A DNA stretch of 64,000 nt from DATAVB01 sp036267955 (lineage in GTDB: Bacteria; Actinomycetota; Actinomycetes; Mycobacteriales; QHCD01). Shown here piece by piece: positions 15,617 to 24,580 of this stretch (the first letter of the stretch is position 1; every line of letters begins with the position of its first letter). The stretch covers positions 15,005 through 79,004 of the forward strand of contig DATAVB010000004.1 in the NCBI GenBank assembly GCA_036267955.1, read 5' to 3'. Position numbers and translations under genes: made by a program. The notes under the pieces are model-generated. The model was not told the DNA's origin and did not search any database. It saw only the letters and a program-made list of their open reading frames with translations.

Positions 15617-18088
15617 ATGACTTCTGATCACGACGACGTCGCGTCGACGCAACCCGCACCGCGGGTGCTGCACATGATCGGCAACGCCCACATCGACCCG
15701 GTCTGGCTGTGGCAGTGGCCGGAGGGCTACCAGGAGGCCCGCGCGACCTTGTGGTCTGCGGTACAGCGGATGGACGAATACGACGACTTCGTCTTCACCT
15801 GCGACCAGGTGGTGCTGCTGTCCTGGATCGAGGAGAGCGATCCGGAGCTGTTCGAGCTGATCCGCCGCCGGGTCGCCGACGGCCGATTCATTCTCGCCGG
15901 CGGTTGGTGGGTCGAGCCCGACTGCAACATCCCATGTGGTGAGTCATTTGCCCGGCAGGGTCTGCTCGGGCAGCGCTATCTGCAGGAGAAATTCGGCAAG
16001 CTGGCGGCGGTAGGTATGAATGTCGACCCGTTCGGCCACCATGCGATGCTGCCGCAGATCCTGCGCAAACACCGGCTCACCGGATACTGCTTCCTGCGCC
16101 CCGGCCCACACGAAATGCAGCTGCCGGGATCGCCGTTCGCATGGGAATCCCCGGACGGGTCGCGAGTCACGGCCTACCGGATCCCACACGAATACTGCGC
16201 TCCCGGTGCCGATCTCGCCTATCACACGGCGAAAGCGGTGGGACAGTTCTCCCCCGGCACCACCGACGCGATGGTTTTCTATGGGGTGGGAAACCACGGT
16301 GGCGGCCCGACCAGGGCCAATCTGGACAACATCCACAAGCTGAACGACATGGGTACGTTCGGTCGCCTTGTGCTGGCCGATCCAGGACGGTTCTTCGATT
16401 CCCTGGACGCCGCGGAGTTGCCGGTGTGGGCCGGCGAGCTGCAGCACCACGCGGCCGGCTGTTATTCGGCGCATTCCGCGATCAAGCGGTGGAACCGGCG
16501 GGCGGAGAATGCGCTGCTGTTCGCCGAGAAGTGGGCGGTGGTGGCCGCGCGGGTGGCCGATGTCGCCTATCCCGCCGCGGAATTGACGCACGCCTGGAAA
16601 CAGGTGCTGTTCAACCAGTTCCACGACCTGCTCCCGGGCACCTCGATCGAGCCCGCCTACGACGACGCCCGTGACCAGCTCGGCGAGGCGACCTCGATCG
16701 CCCGCCGGGTCGGCAATCGGGCGCTGCAGAACGTCGCCCGGAAGATCGTGGTCCCGTTCGCTGCCGAAACCCAACCGGTGCTGGTCTTCAACGCCCATCC
16801 GTGGCCGGTGCGCGCCGACGTCGAGGTGGAGCTCAGCCTGCCCACCGACCGGTCGGTGGTGCGCGACAGCGACGGTCGGGAGGTGCCGACCCAGCCGACC
16901 CAACCGCGGGCCACAATGAGCGACCGGCGCCGGCAGCGCCTGGTCTTCCCGGCCGACATCCCGCCGCTGGGTTACCGGCTCTACTCGATCGGCGCCGACA
17001 CCGGCGGCAACGTCGCTCCGGTGCGCGCAACGGATACCACGTTGGAGAACGACCACCTCCAGATCGAGGTCGACCCGGCCACCGGCTGGCTGACCCGGCT
17101 GGTCCACAAGCAGCAGGGCGTTGATCTGGTCGCGGGCGCCGCCCGGCCGCACTGCCTGGCGGCGGAGGACCAGACCGACACCTGGGGGCACTTCGTGGTG
17201 TCCTACTCCGGCGGCGGCGAGCCGTTCCGCTGCTCGTCCGTGCGGCTCGTCGAGCAGGGACCCGTCCGCGCGGTGCTCCGGATCGAGAGCCGGTACGGCT
17301 CCTCGTCACTGGTCGAGGAACTCATTCTCGGCCGCGACGCGGAGCACCTGGAGATCCGGCTCACCCTGGACTGGCACGAACAGCTCACCCTGGCGAAGTT
17401 GCGTTTCCCGACCGCGCTCACCGAGCCGGTGGCCACCTTCGAGATCCCGTACGGCGACATTGTGCGGCCGACCGACGGCGCCGAGCAGCCGGGACAGAGC
17501 TGGGTCGATGTGACCGGCACCCTGCCGGACGGCAGCCGGGCCGGCCTGACGGTGCTCAACAACGCCAAGTCGGCCTACGACGTGCGCGATGGCGACATCG
17601 GGATCACCATCGCCCGCAGCCCGGTGTATGCCTGGCACGATCCACGCAAGCTCGACGCCGACGGGATTTACAGCTATCAGGACCAGGGCCGCCAGTCGTT
17701 CAGCTGCCTGCTCGTTCCGCACGCCGGCGACCGGAGCGCGGCCGATGTTGTTCGCCGGGCGGCGGAGCTCAATCAGCCGCCGCAGGTGATGTTCGAGTCG
17801 TTCCACCCGGGACAACTGGGGCCGATCGGCTCCTTCGCCGCCGGCACCGATCCGTCGGTCGTCGTAACTGCGATCAAGGGCGGCGAGGACGACAGCGCGG
17901 CGATGGTCGTCCGGGCCTACGAGTCGGCCGGGCAGCCCTGCCGCGCCACGATCGACCTGCCGCTGGCCGGACGCACGATCGAGGCCGACTTCTCGCCGCA
18001 CGAGATCAAGACCTTCCTGGTGCCGGCCGATCCGGCCGCCGCCGTCCAGGAGACCGATCTGCTGGAGTGGCCGCAGACCGCGGACTGA
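15617..18088 (+). CDS. Alpha-mannosidase, glycoside hydrolase family 38
   Basis: The 823-residue protein opens with the GH38 metal-binding strand NAHIDPVWLWQWPEG. It has the nucleophile motif NVDPFGHHAMLPQIL at about residue 135, a central helical domain (HAWKQVLFNQFHDLLPGTSIEPAYDDA), and beta-sandwich C-terminal domains ending in SPHEIKTFLVP. GH38 enzymes remove alpha-mannose using zinc and a retaining mechanism. There is no signal peptide, so it probably acts in the cytoplasm on imported oligosaccharides. The ATG has only a weak ribosome site. It follows a LacI gene and is followed by an SDR. Confidence 0.92.
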   Translation: MTSDHDDVASTQPAPRVLHMIGNAHIDPVWLWQWPEGYQEARATLWSAVQRMDEYDDFVFTCDQVVLLSWIEESDPELFELIRRRVADGRFILAGGWWVEPDCNIPCGESFARQGLLGQRYLQEKFGKLAAVGMNVDPFGHHAMLPQILRKHRLTGYCFLRPGPHEMQLPGSPFAWESPDGSRVTAYRIPHEYCAPGADLAYHTAKAVGQFSPGTTDAMVFYGVGNHGGGPTRANLDNIHKLNDMGTFGRLVLADPGRFFDSLDAAELPVWAGELQHHAAGCYSAHSAIKRWNRRAENALLFAEKWAVVAARVADVAYPAAELTHAWKQVLFNQFHDLLPGTSIEPAYDDARDQLGEATSIARRVGNRALQNVARKIVVPFAAETQPVLVFNAHPWPVRADVEVELSLPTDRSVVRDSDGREVPTQPTQPRATMSDRRRQRLVFPADIPPLGYRLYSIGADTGGNVAPVRATDTTLENDHLQIEVDPATGWLTRLVHKQQGVDLVAGAARPHCLAAEDQTDTWGHFVVSYSGGGEPFRCSSVRLVEQGPVRAVLRIESRYGSSSLVEELILGRDAEHLEIRLTLDWHEQLTLAKLRFPTALTEPVATFEIPYGDIVRPTDGAEQPGQSWVDVTGTLPDGSRAGLTVLNNAKSAYDVRDGDIGITIARSPVYAWHDPRKLDADGIYSYQDQGRQSFSCLLVPHAGDRSAADVVRRAAELNQPPQVMFESFHPGQLGPIGSFAAGTDPSVVVTAIKGGEDDSAAMVVRAYESAGQPCRATIDLPLAGRTIEADFSPHEIKTFLVPADPAAAVQETDLLEWPQTAD

Positions 18089-18157
18089 GAACGGCCTGCG
18101 CCCACCGCCGGTCCCTGTGATCATGATCGGAGACAACGCGACCAACGGAGGATCAGC

Positions 18158-18943
18158 ATGCGGTTCCAGGATCGAACGGTGATCGTGACCGGCGGCGCGT
18201 CGGGCATCGGGGCCGTGATGGCGGCCCGGTTCGCCGCGGAGGGGGCGGCCGTCGTCATCGCCGAGATCAACGGGGACGCCGGGGTGGCGACCGCGGACCA
18301 GATTCCCGGAGCTCGCGCGGTCGAGGTCGACGTTTCGGCGCCGGCAGAGGTGCGGGCGCTCATTCGCGAGGTGCAGTCCGAGCACGGCGCGGTCGACGTG
18401 TTGGTCAACAATGCCGCGAAGTGCACGGACATCGCCTTCGATGAACTGACCGAGGCGGAATGGAACGCCGACGTCGACGTGACGTTGAAGGCGGCCTTTC
18501 TCACCTCCCAGGCGGTGCTCCCCGGAATGGTTGCCCGAGGTAAAGGGGCTATTGTCAATATCAGTTCGGTCAACGGCGTGGCCTATTACGGAAATGAGGC
18601 CTACAGCGCGGCGAAAGCCGGATTGTTGAGCCTCACCCGCAGCCTCGCCGTCAAATACGGACCGAACGGCATCCGATGCAACGCCGTGGTGCCAGGCACG
18701 ATCCGTACGCCCATCTGGCAGAAGCGGATCGCGGTCGATCCCGATGTGCTCGACCGGGCCGTCCGCTGGTATCCGCTGGGCCGGCTCGGCACCGCCGAGG
18801 ACGTCTCCGCCGCCGCGCTGTTTCTCGCTTCCGACGAGGCGGCCTGGATCACCGGCGTCGCACTGCCGGTCGATGGTGGGCTGCTGGCCGGAAATTTCGC
18901 GATGACAACCGATATCGTCGTCGGTCAGGATCCGTCGATGTAG
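18158..18943 (+). CDS. Short-chain dehydrogenase/reductase
   Basis: The 261-residue protein has TGGASGIG at the N terminus, NNAA in place of NNAG, SSVNG and the catalytic YSAAK. Its C terminus reads TGVALPVDGGLLAGN. AEINGD after beta-2 suggests NAD(H). A GGAGG site precedes the ATG. It lies 69 bases after the mannosidase gene and could oxidise a released sugar, but this is only inferred from position. Its 3' end overlaps the convergent TfoX-N gene by 19 bases. Confidence 0.87.
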   Translation: MRFQDRTVIVTGGASGIGAVMAARFAAEGAAVVIAEINGDAGVATADQIPGARAVEVDVSAPAEVRALIREVQSEHGAVDVLVNNAAKCTDIAFDELTEAEWNADVDVTLKAAFLTSQAVLPGMVARGKGAIVNISSVNGVAYYGNEAYSAAKAGLLSLTRSLAVKYGPNGIRCNAVVPGTIRTPIWQKRIAVDPDVLDRAVRWYPLGRLGTAEDVSAAALFLASDEAAWITGVALPVDGGLLAGNFAMTTDIVVGQDPSM

Positions 18944-19242
18944 CTGAACGCCTCCCGGATCAGGCCCTGCCATTGCTTCTTGTCGGGCATTTCCAGCACA
19001 ATCCACTCCTTCATCGAGCGGCCCGTGCTGGGCTCGAATGCCAATGCGGCACCACTGCCGACCAGAGCGTTGGCCCGTGCCTTGGGCAGTTTCACCACCA
19101 ACTTGTCCCGGACCAGCATTGCGAAGATCTTGCGATTCACCGACAACACGTGCCGGCTGCTCATCATCCGCCCGAGGCTGACTCCGGGACGGCGCACGTA
19201 GTCCTCGGCGAGCTTGTCGAACAGGTCAGCGTTGCTGCTCAC
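18925..19242 (-). CDS. TfoX N-terminal domain protein
   Basis: The 105-residue protein is a stand-alone TfoX-N domain: DLFDKLAEDYVRRPGVSLGRMMSS, then FAMLVRDKLVVKLPKARANAL and GRSMKEWIVLE. In gammaproteobacteria TfoX/Sxy controls competence, but single-domain actinobacterial copies have no settled role. I chose GTG 19242, which starts just before the domain; the open frame upstream lies over the next gene. It begins 13 bases after the monooxygenase-like gene ends, so the two are probably one unit. Confidence 0.75.
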   Translation of the reverse strand: MSSNADLFDKLAEDYVRRPGVSLGRMMSSRHVLSVNRKIFAMLVRDKLVVKLPKARANALVGSGAALAFEPSTGRSMKEWIVLEMPDKKQWQGLIREAFSYIDGS

Positions 19243-19255
19243 GACACCACCCCGG

Positions 19256-20350
19256 CTATGCCGATATCCCCTGGGCCGACATTGCCGGGGCGAGCAGCTC
19301 GCGGATCTCGCGAACGGCGGCGCGCCCGGCCCGGTTCGCACCGATCGTGCTGGCCGATGGTCCGTATCCAACCAGATGCAGCCGCGGTTCGGCGACCACC
19401 CTGGTGCCGTCCATCCTGATCCCTCCGCCCGGTCCACGCAGGTGCAACGGGGCAAGATGGTCCAATGCCGGCCGGAAACCGGTGCACCAGAGGATCACAT
19501 CGGCCCGCCAGGTCCGACCGTCCGGCCATTCCACACCGTCGCGGGTGATGCGGCTGAATATCGGCCGGCGGTCGAGTACGCCGCGCTCCGCGGCGGCGCG
19601 CAGTTCGGGTGTCCACCGCAGACCGGTCGCGCTGATGACGCTGCCGGGTGGGAGCCCGGCGCGGACCCGCCGGTCGACGACAGCGACAGCCGCCCGACCC
19701 TCGGCCGAAGTGAACGCCTCGTTGCGGAACACCGGTGGCCGCCGGGTCACCCAGCTCGTCTCGGCCACCTCGGCGATCTCGGTCAGCAACTGCAGCGCCG
19801 AGGTGCCGCCACCAACCACCACCACCCGTTTGCCGGCGAATTCCGCCGGACCGCGGTAATCGGCCGTGTGCAACTGCCGGCCGGCGAAATCCCGCTGGCC
19901 GGGGTAATGCGGCCAGAACGGGCGGGTCCAGGTGCCGGTCGCGTTGATCACCGCCCGCGCCGCCCAGGAGCCGGCGCTGCTCTGTACCACCAACCGGTCG
20001 CCGGCGCTGCGCACGGCATCGACGTGCACCGGTCGGTGGACCGCCAAGCCGAATTCCCGTTCGTACGCGGCGAAGTATTCGGCGATGGCCGATGACGCGG
20101 TCCGGTCGCCGCCGGCCTCGTCGAACGGCATCCCGGGCAGTTGATAGATGCCGTGCACGGTCCCGAGTCGCAGCGTCGGCCACCGGTACTGCCAGGCGCC
20201 GCCCGTCCCATCCGCGGCGTCGAGGACGACGTACCCCTCGCCCGGACGAAAACCGGCCCGACGCAGGAAGTAGGCAGCGGACAGACCCGCCTGCCCGGCC
20301 CCGACCACCGCCACCTCAACGGCAGCACCATCAACCTCAGCTTCGGTCAC
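19256..20350 (-). CDS. FAD-dependent monooxygenase-like NAD(P) oxidoreductase
   Basis: The 364-residue protein has an FAD dinucleotide fold VAVVGAGQAGLSAAYFLRRAG at the N terminus. A second NAD(P) fold reads VVVVGGGTSALQLLTEIAE near residue 180, and the late motif is LWCTGFRPALDHLAPL. This layout matches flavin-containing monooxygenases of the CzcO/YpdA kind. It likely oxidises a small substrate in the cytoplasm using NADPH and oxygen. The start is GTG. Substrate cannot be inferred. Confidence 0.85.
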   Translation of the reverse strand: MTEAEVDGAAVEVAVVGAGQAGLSAAYFLRRAGFRPGEGYVVLDAADGTGGAWQYRWPTLRLGTVHGIYQLPGMPFDEAGGDRTASSAIAEYFAAYEREFGLAVHRPVHVDAVRSAGDRLVVQSSAGSWAARAVINATGTWTRPFWPHYPGQRDFAGRQLHTADYRGPAEFAGKRVVVVGGGTSALQLLTEIAEVAETSWVTRRPPVFRNEAFTSAEGRAAVAVVDRRVRAGLPPGSVISATGLRWTPELRAAAERGVLDRRPIFSRITRDGVEWPDGRTWRADVILWCTGFRPALDHLAPLHLRGPGGGIRMDGTRVVAEPRLHLVGYGPSASTIGANRAGRAAVREIRELLAPAMSAQGISA

Positions 20351-20391
20351 GTCGGCTGGAACGGCGACCGGGCCGACATTCTTCCGGCCCG

Positions 20392-21510
20392 TCAGGGTCG
20401 CAACGGCCAGCTGTACGGGCCATCCGGCGCATCCAGCCAGACCGACTGACGGTCCGGATCGATGGAGGCCGACACCCCCAGCCGGGTCCGCACCGGATGA
20501 CCGAACCGATCCCAGGCCGCCAGCGCCGCCACCACCGCGTCCCAGATCGCCCGGTCGCCCCGCTGCTGCACCGGCCAGCGACCGCGCTCGTCCCGCCGCC
20601 CGACCCGCGCCTCCGCCTCCGCGGTCCGGACCACGACGCTGTGCCGCCCGCGCCGCACGCGCAGCCCCGTCAGGTGCAACTCCAACCAGAGCTGCAGCTC
20701 TGGGTCGGCGGTCGACAACCGAGCCGGATCGAGCACGGTCGTGCCGTGCCGGACCGGCCGCAGATCTGCGGAATCCGGGCGCTCTCCCAGGCCGAGCGGA
20801 TCCTCGATCCGCTGCCGCAGCGGCATGAACAGCGCGGCCGCCGGGTCAAACCGGCCAGTCACCTCATCCGGCGCCGTCTTGTCCAACACGAGCAGCCCGC
20901 CGCCAGCGAACGGGGCCACGATGCGGCCACCGTCGGCGACCTGGCGCACCCAGGCCGGCGGCACGGCGCCGACCGCGCAGGTCGCCAGAATGCGGTCGTA
21001 CGGGGCCCGCTCCGGCCAGCCGAGCGCACCGTCGGCCGGCCGGACCGTCGGGCGGTAGCCGAGCTCGGCAAGTCGCCGGTCAGCGAGCGCGGTCAGCTCC
21101 GGATCCAGATCCACCGACGTCACCCGGTGGTCGCCGAGTCGATAGCACAGCAGGGCCGCGTTGTAACCGGTCCCGGTGCCGATCTCGAGCACGGACATCC
21201 CAGCCGTGGCGGCGAGCCGGTCGAGCATCACGGCCATGATCGCCGGCTGGCTCGAGGACGACGTCGGCAGCTCCGGCCCGGCGGCCCCGGCCGGACGGCA
21301 GGCGGTCAGCAGCACCTCATCGGCGTAGACCCCGTCCAGCCAACGGTCCCCGTCCCGCTCGGTGACCTCCGCCTCGCCCCGGAGAAACCGGCGCACGAAG
21401 TGGTGCCGCGGCACGGCCGCGAACGCCTCCAGCCAGGCCGGGTCGGCGCATTCGCCGCGCGCGGCCAGCCCGGCGGCGAGTCGGCGGGCTCGGTCCTCCC
21501 AGCTGTCCAG
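20392..21510 (-). CDS. Protein-L-isoaspartate O-methyltransferase-like SAM methyltransferase (probable non-standard start)
   Basis: The protein has the PCMT motif VPRHHFVRRF, the SAM-binding loop VLEIGTGTGYNAALLCYRLGD, and SQPAIMAVMLDRL just before it. A C-terminal extension of about 150 residues is not part of the basic domain. The only standard start (GTG 21414) falls inside the conserved AFAAVPRHHFV segment. The frame stays open upstream and encodes a plausible N terminus (SWEDRARRLAAGL, DPAWLEAFAA) with no ATG, GTG or TTG before the stop near 21557. CTG at 21510, preceded by AAAGG, is the best candidate start. A frameshift or sequencing error is the alternative. Confidence 0.7.
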   Translation of the reverse strand: MDSWEDRARRLAAGLAARGECADPAWLEAFAAVPRHHFVRRFLRGEAEVTERDGDRWLDGVYADEVLLTACRPAGAAGPELPTSSSSQPAIMAVMLDRLAATAGMSVLEIGTGTGYNAALLCYRLGDHRVTSVDLDPELTALADRRLAELGYRPTVRPADGALGWPERAPYDRILATCAVGAVPPAWVRQVADGGRIVAPFAGGGLLVLDKTAPDEVTGRFDPAAALFMPLRQRIEDPLGLGERPDSADLRPVRHGTTVLDPARLSTADPELQLWLELHLTGLRVRRGRHSVVVRTAEAEARVGRRDERGRWPVQQRGDRAIWDAVVAALAAWDRFGHPVRTRLGVSASIDPDRQSVWLDAPDGPYSWPLRP

Positions 21511-21637
21511 ATGACCTTTCGTACGACACCTCCCGTACGAGGAAAACGAGTGTTGCCCTCATCCTGCCCGGCCGGGCGACCGGTTACCCCTTGCCGCCGG
21601 TAGCCTGGACTGATCCGGCGCCACGTGGGAGCTAGTC

Positions 21638-22309
21638 ATGCGCAAGTACGTCATCATGGGGATCCAGGGCAGCGGGAAGGGCACCCAGGCCAAGCTCCTG
21701 GCCGAGGACCTCGACCTCGAGCACATCAGCGTCGGCGACATCTTCCGGTGGAACGTTCAGCACCACACCAAACTCGGCGCGCAGGTGCGCCGCATCGTCT
21801 CCAGCGGCCGGCTCGTCGGCGACGACCTGGCCGAGTCGGTGGTCCGGCAGCGCCTGGCCGACCACGACTGGAACTACGGGTTCATCATCGACGGATTCCC
21901 GCGCAGCGCCCGGCAGGCCGAGTTCTTCCTGGAGAGTTACGACATCGACGGAGTGATCAACCTCGAGCTGCCCGATGAGGAGGTGCAGCGGCGGGTGCTG
22001 GCCCGCCGGCTGTGCACGAAATGTGGGCTCGACTACAACCTGATCGCCCACCGGCCCCAGATCCCGGATGTCTGCGACGCGTGCGGCGGCCGGCTGGCCG
22101 CCCGGGAGGACGACAATCCCGAGTCGCTGTCGGTGCGCCTGGCCGAATACCACCGGCAGACCAAACCGCTCATCGAGCTCTTTCAGCGCAAAGAGTGCGT
22201 CGCGACCGTCGACGCGACCTTCCCGGTCCTGCAGGTCCAGTCGCTGATCCGGGAGAATCTCTCGCTGCCGTCGATCACCCGAGTTCCAGTGACCCGCGTT
22301 GCCGGCTGA
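21638..22309 (+). CDS. Adenylate kinase-like nucleoside monophosphate kinase with zinc LID
   Basis: The 223-residue protein has the P-loop GIQGSGKGTQ, the NMP-binding DGFPRSARQAEFF and a LID domain with four cysteines (CTKC and CDAC), which normally hold a structural zinc. It should transfer phosphate from ATP to AMP or a related nucleotide. The P-loop has Gln where adenylate kinases usually have Pro (GxPGSGKGT). It is not in the usual secY-adk-map ribosomal context, so it may be a second, specialised copy. ATG follows GGGAG. Confidence 0.85.
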   Translation: MRKYVIMGIQGSGKGTQAKLLAEDLDLEHISVGDIFRWNVQHHTKLGAQVRRIVSSGRLVGDDLAESVVRQRLADHDWNYGFIIDGFPRSARQAEFFLESYDIDGVINLELPDEEVQRRVLARRLCTKCGLDYNLIAHRPQIPDVCDACGGRLAAREDDNPESLSVRLAEYHRQTKPLIELFQRKECVATVDATFPVLQVQSLIRENLSLPSITRVPVTRVAG

Positions 22310-22347
22310 GCCGCTCGACCCGGCCGAACGCGACGATCGGCGGCAGG

Positions 22348-22878
22348 TCAGCCGTCACGCTCGCCGAGCTCCCACTCGGCCAGTTCCCGGCGGCCCACGG
22401 CCCGCCAGCGCAGTGGCAGCGCCAACCAGAAGGTGCCGCAGACCAGGCCCACGCAGACGGTGATGACGGCCGCCGGCCCGGGCCCGGCGACGACATCGAC
22501 GATCAACAGCACGGCGCCGAGAATCGACACCATAAGAAAGGCCAGCCCACCCATCGCCAGCCGGCTGGTCCAGGTCACCAGTTCCAGTTTCAGTCGCCGG
22601 CGGAAGACGATGCGGTGGATCGCCACCGGGGCGATCAGCAGGGTGGCCGCGATAGCGGCAGCCACCAGGGTGCCCAGATAAATGTCCAGCTGCACATCGG
22701 TCAGCGTCGCGAAGCGCTGCTGGAAGGCGATGCTGAGCAGGAACGCGAAGAGAATCTGCACGCCGGTCTCCGCGACGCGCAACTCCTGCAGTAGCTCGCC
22801 GAAGTTGCGGTCGAGCGTCTGCGCCTCGCTCTCGTCGCGTTCGTACCAGCGGCTGAGGCCGGACTCAGATGGGCTCAT
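22348..22878 (-). CDS. DUF6328 family membrane protein
   Basis: The 176-residue protein has an acidic N-terminal tail and the typical stretch RNFGELLQELRVAETGVQILFAFLLSIAF. About four transmembrane helices are visible (near 41-55, 66-90, 107-130 and 136-155), joined by a basic loop RRRLKLE. This family is common in actinobacteria and has no known function. It is convergent with the adenylate kinase gene, 38 bases away. Confidence 0.8.
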   Translation of the reverse strand: MSPSESGLSRWYERDESEAQTLDRNFGELLQELRVAETGVQILFAFLLSIAFQQRFATLTDVQLDIYLGTLVAAAIAATLLIAPVAIHRIVFRRRLKLELVTWTSRLAMGGLAFLMVSILGAVLLIVDVVAGPGPAAVITVCVGLVCGTFWLALPLRWRAVGRRELAEWELGERDG

Positions 22879-22903
22879 GACGCATTCCTACCCGGCCCGC
22901 CGG

Positions 22904-24580
22904 TTACCGGCTCACGATGCGGCGGTTGATTTCCGCACGGACGCGACGGTAGTGATTCGGGTCGTAGCTGAACCGGTCGAAGGCCAGCCGCCCACCCGCG
23001 CCGTCGGTGTCGATGAGTTCCAGCACCGCGTCCCGGCCGGCCTGGTCGCGCAACGCCTGCATGGCGCGGTGATCGGCCATCGTGGCGGCCAGGACCTTGA
23101 ATCTGATCGAGGCCAGCGGCTGCCCGTCCTCCCCCGGATAGACGATGAACGAATCACCGGCCGGGAACGCACCACCGGCGCAGGTGTCCCGGAACGGATC
23201 GATCGGATTGATCGACAGGTACGAGTTGTAGAAGTTGAATCCCCAGTGCAGGAAGCCTTTCACGTCGAACGCGAACAGCTGATGACCCAGCACCCGGCTG
23301 CGCGCGGACGGCAGCGTGATGAACCGGTTGGCGACGTCCCGGTTCTGGCTGACGCAGTAATAGACCCACAGGTCGCTCACCTCGGCCGCCAGGAACGGCT
23401 TGACGGCGTCCGTGGCGACCACCGGCACCGGGACGATGCCGGACCGGTAGTAGTCAAAGTCGCTCAGCGCGTCGACGATGGTGCAATCGGTCAACAGATC
23501 CAGCACGACCTCCCGGGCCGCCCGGTAGCTGCCCAAAGCCGCCGTGCCGTGCGGCTCGTCTGAAATGTGATAGATGACGCCGCCCGACCAGTGTTCGGCC
23601 AGCACCTCGCGCAGCCGCGGCACCAACTGCTCCAACAACTCGCGATAGGACGGGTCGGTCGCCGCAACGTCCCAGCCGAACTTCCGGACCAGCACGCCGT
23701 CCTGTTGGACATAGATCGCCGGCGTCTGCTGCGCGCCCCACTGGGTGAAGAAATGCGCGATCTCCACGGTCGCCAGGTCGTGTCTGGCACACAGCTCCAG
23801 CCAGCGCCGGAGCTTCGCGAAATCGAACGTATAACTGCCGTTGGCGTACTCGATGTCGATCAGCTGTACCGGCTGCCGGGTGTTGCCGACCTTGGTGTCC
23901 AGCGGTGGCGTCCAGGTCGGGGTGAGCAGTGAGGTGGCGCCCATCTCGGCCGCCTTCGCCATGAAGGCGTCGATCAGCTCCCAGTGCCGGTCGCTGAAGA
24001 CCGGCACCTCGTAGTACGTCGAGAGCGCGTCGCAGTGGAACCAGTGGGTGTTGACGATGTCGAGCTTCGGCAGCTCGCGGGCCAGCACCTCGAACTCGAC
24101 CGTGTCCTCGAAGAACATCTGGCTGCCGTCGCCCGAGGTGGCGCGGATGGTGACCTCGTGCCGGCCGGCATCGGCGGCGTCATCGACGCGGAGATCGATC
24201 CAGACCGCGCGCCAGGATCCGAACAACGGCTGGACCAGCCCATCGACGACCGGGCGCAGCAGGTCGGGATACAGACCGGCGATGTCCCGGTCGTAGCCGT
24301 CGTCGTGCCCGGGAAAGGCCGGCATCGAACACGGCACCAGCTCGACGTCGTAGAGGCTGGTGAAGCGGGCCGAGTCGCCGGTCAGCTCGAACCTGATGCG
24401 GCCCGGATCCCGGTAGCTGCCGTCGGCCGGCGGCCGGAAGGCAACCTGGACCGACGCCATCTCACCGAGAAAGACGCTGTACGGAATGGTCCGGTCGAGC
24501 GGCCGTGGATCACCGTCCACATAGACCTTCTCCAGCGAATCGGTGGTGACGAACGACCATCCCGTCGGCGTCGCGCTCAT
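22904..24580 (-). CDS. DUF4091 glycoside hydrolase-like protein
   Basis: The 558-residue protein has an N-terminal beta-rich region (VYVDGDPRPLDRTIPYSVFLGEMASVQVAFRPP) and a central barrel-like part with DIVNTHWFHCDALSTYY, VEIAHFFTQWGAQQTP and YHISDEPHG. The DUF4091 C-terminal piece GFLHWGFNFYNS follows. Acidic residues in ISDEPHG sit where glycosidase catalytic acids would be expected. There is no signal peptide, suggesting cytoplasmic action on an imported glycan. The ATG overlaps the stop of the esterase gene (ATGA), so the two are co-translated. Confidence 0.8.
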   Translation of the reverse strand: MSATPTGWSFVTTDSLEKVYVDGDPRPLDRTIPYSVFLGEMASVQVAFRPPADGSYRDPGRIRFELTGDSARFTSLYDVELVPCSMPAFPGHDDGYDRDIAGLYPDLLRPVVDGLVQPLFGSWRAVWIDLRVDDAADAGRHEVTIRATSGDGSQMFFEDTVEFEVLARELPKLDIVNTHWFHCDALSTYYEVPVFSDRHWELIDAFMAKAAEMGATSLLTPTWTPPLDTKVGNTRQPVQLIDIEYANGSYTFDFAKLRRWLELCARHDLATVEIAHFFTQWGAQQTPAIYVQQDGVLVRKFGWDVAATDPSYRELLEQLVPRLREVLAEHWSGGVIYHISDEPHGTAALGSYRAAREVVLDLLTDCTIVDALSDFDYYRSGIVPVPVVATDAVKPFLAAEVSDLWVYYCVSQNRDVANRFITLPSARSRVLGHQLFAFDVKGFLHWGFNFYNSYLSINPIDPFRDTCAGGAFPAGDSFIVYPGEDGQPLASIRFKVLAATMADHRAMQALRDQAGRDAVLELIDTDGAGGRLAFDRFSYDPNHYRRVRAEINRRIVSR

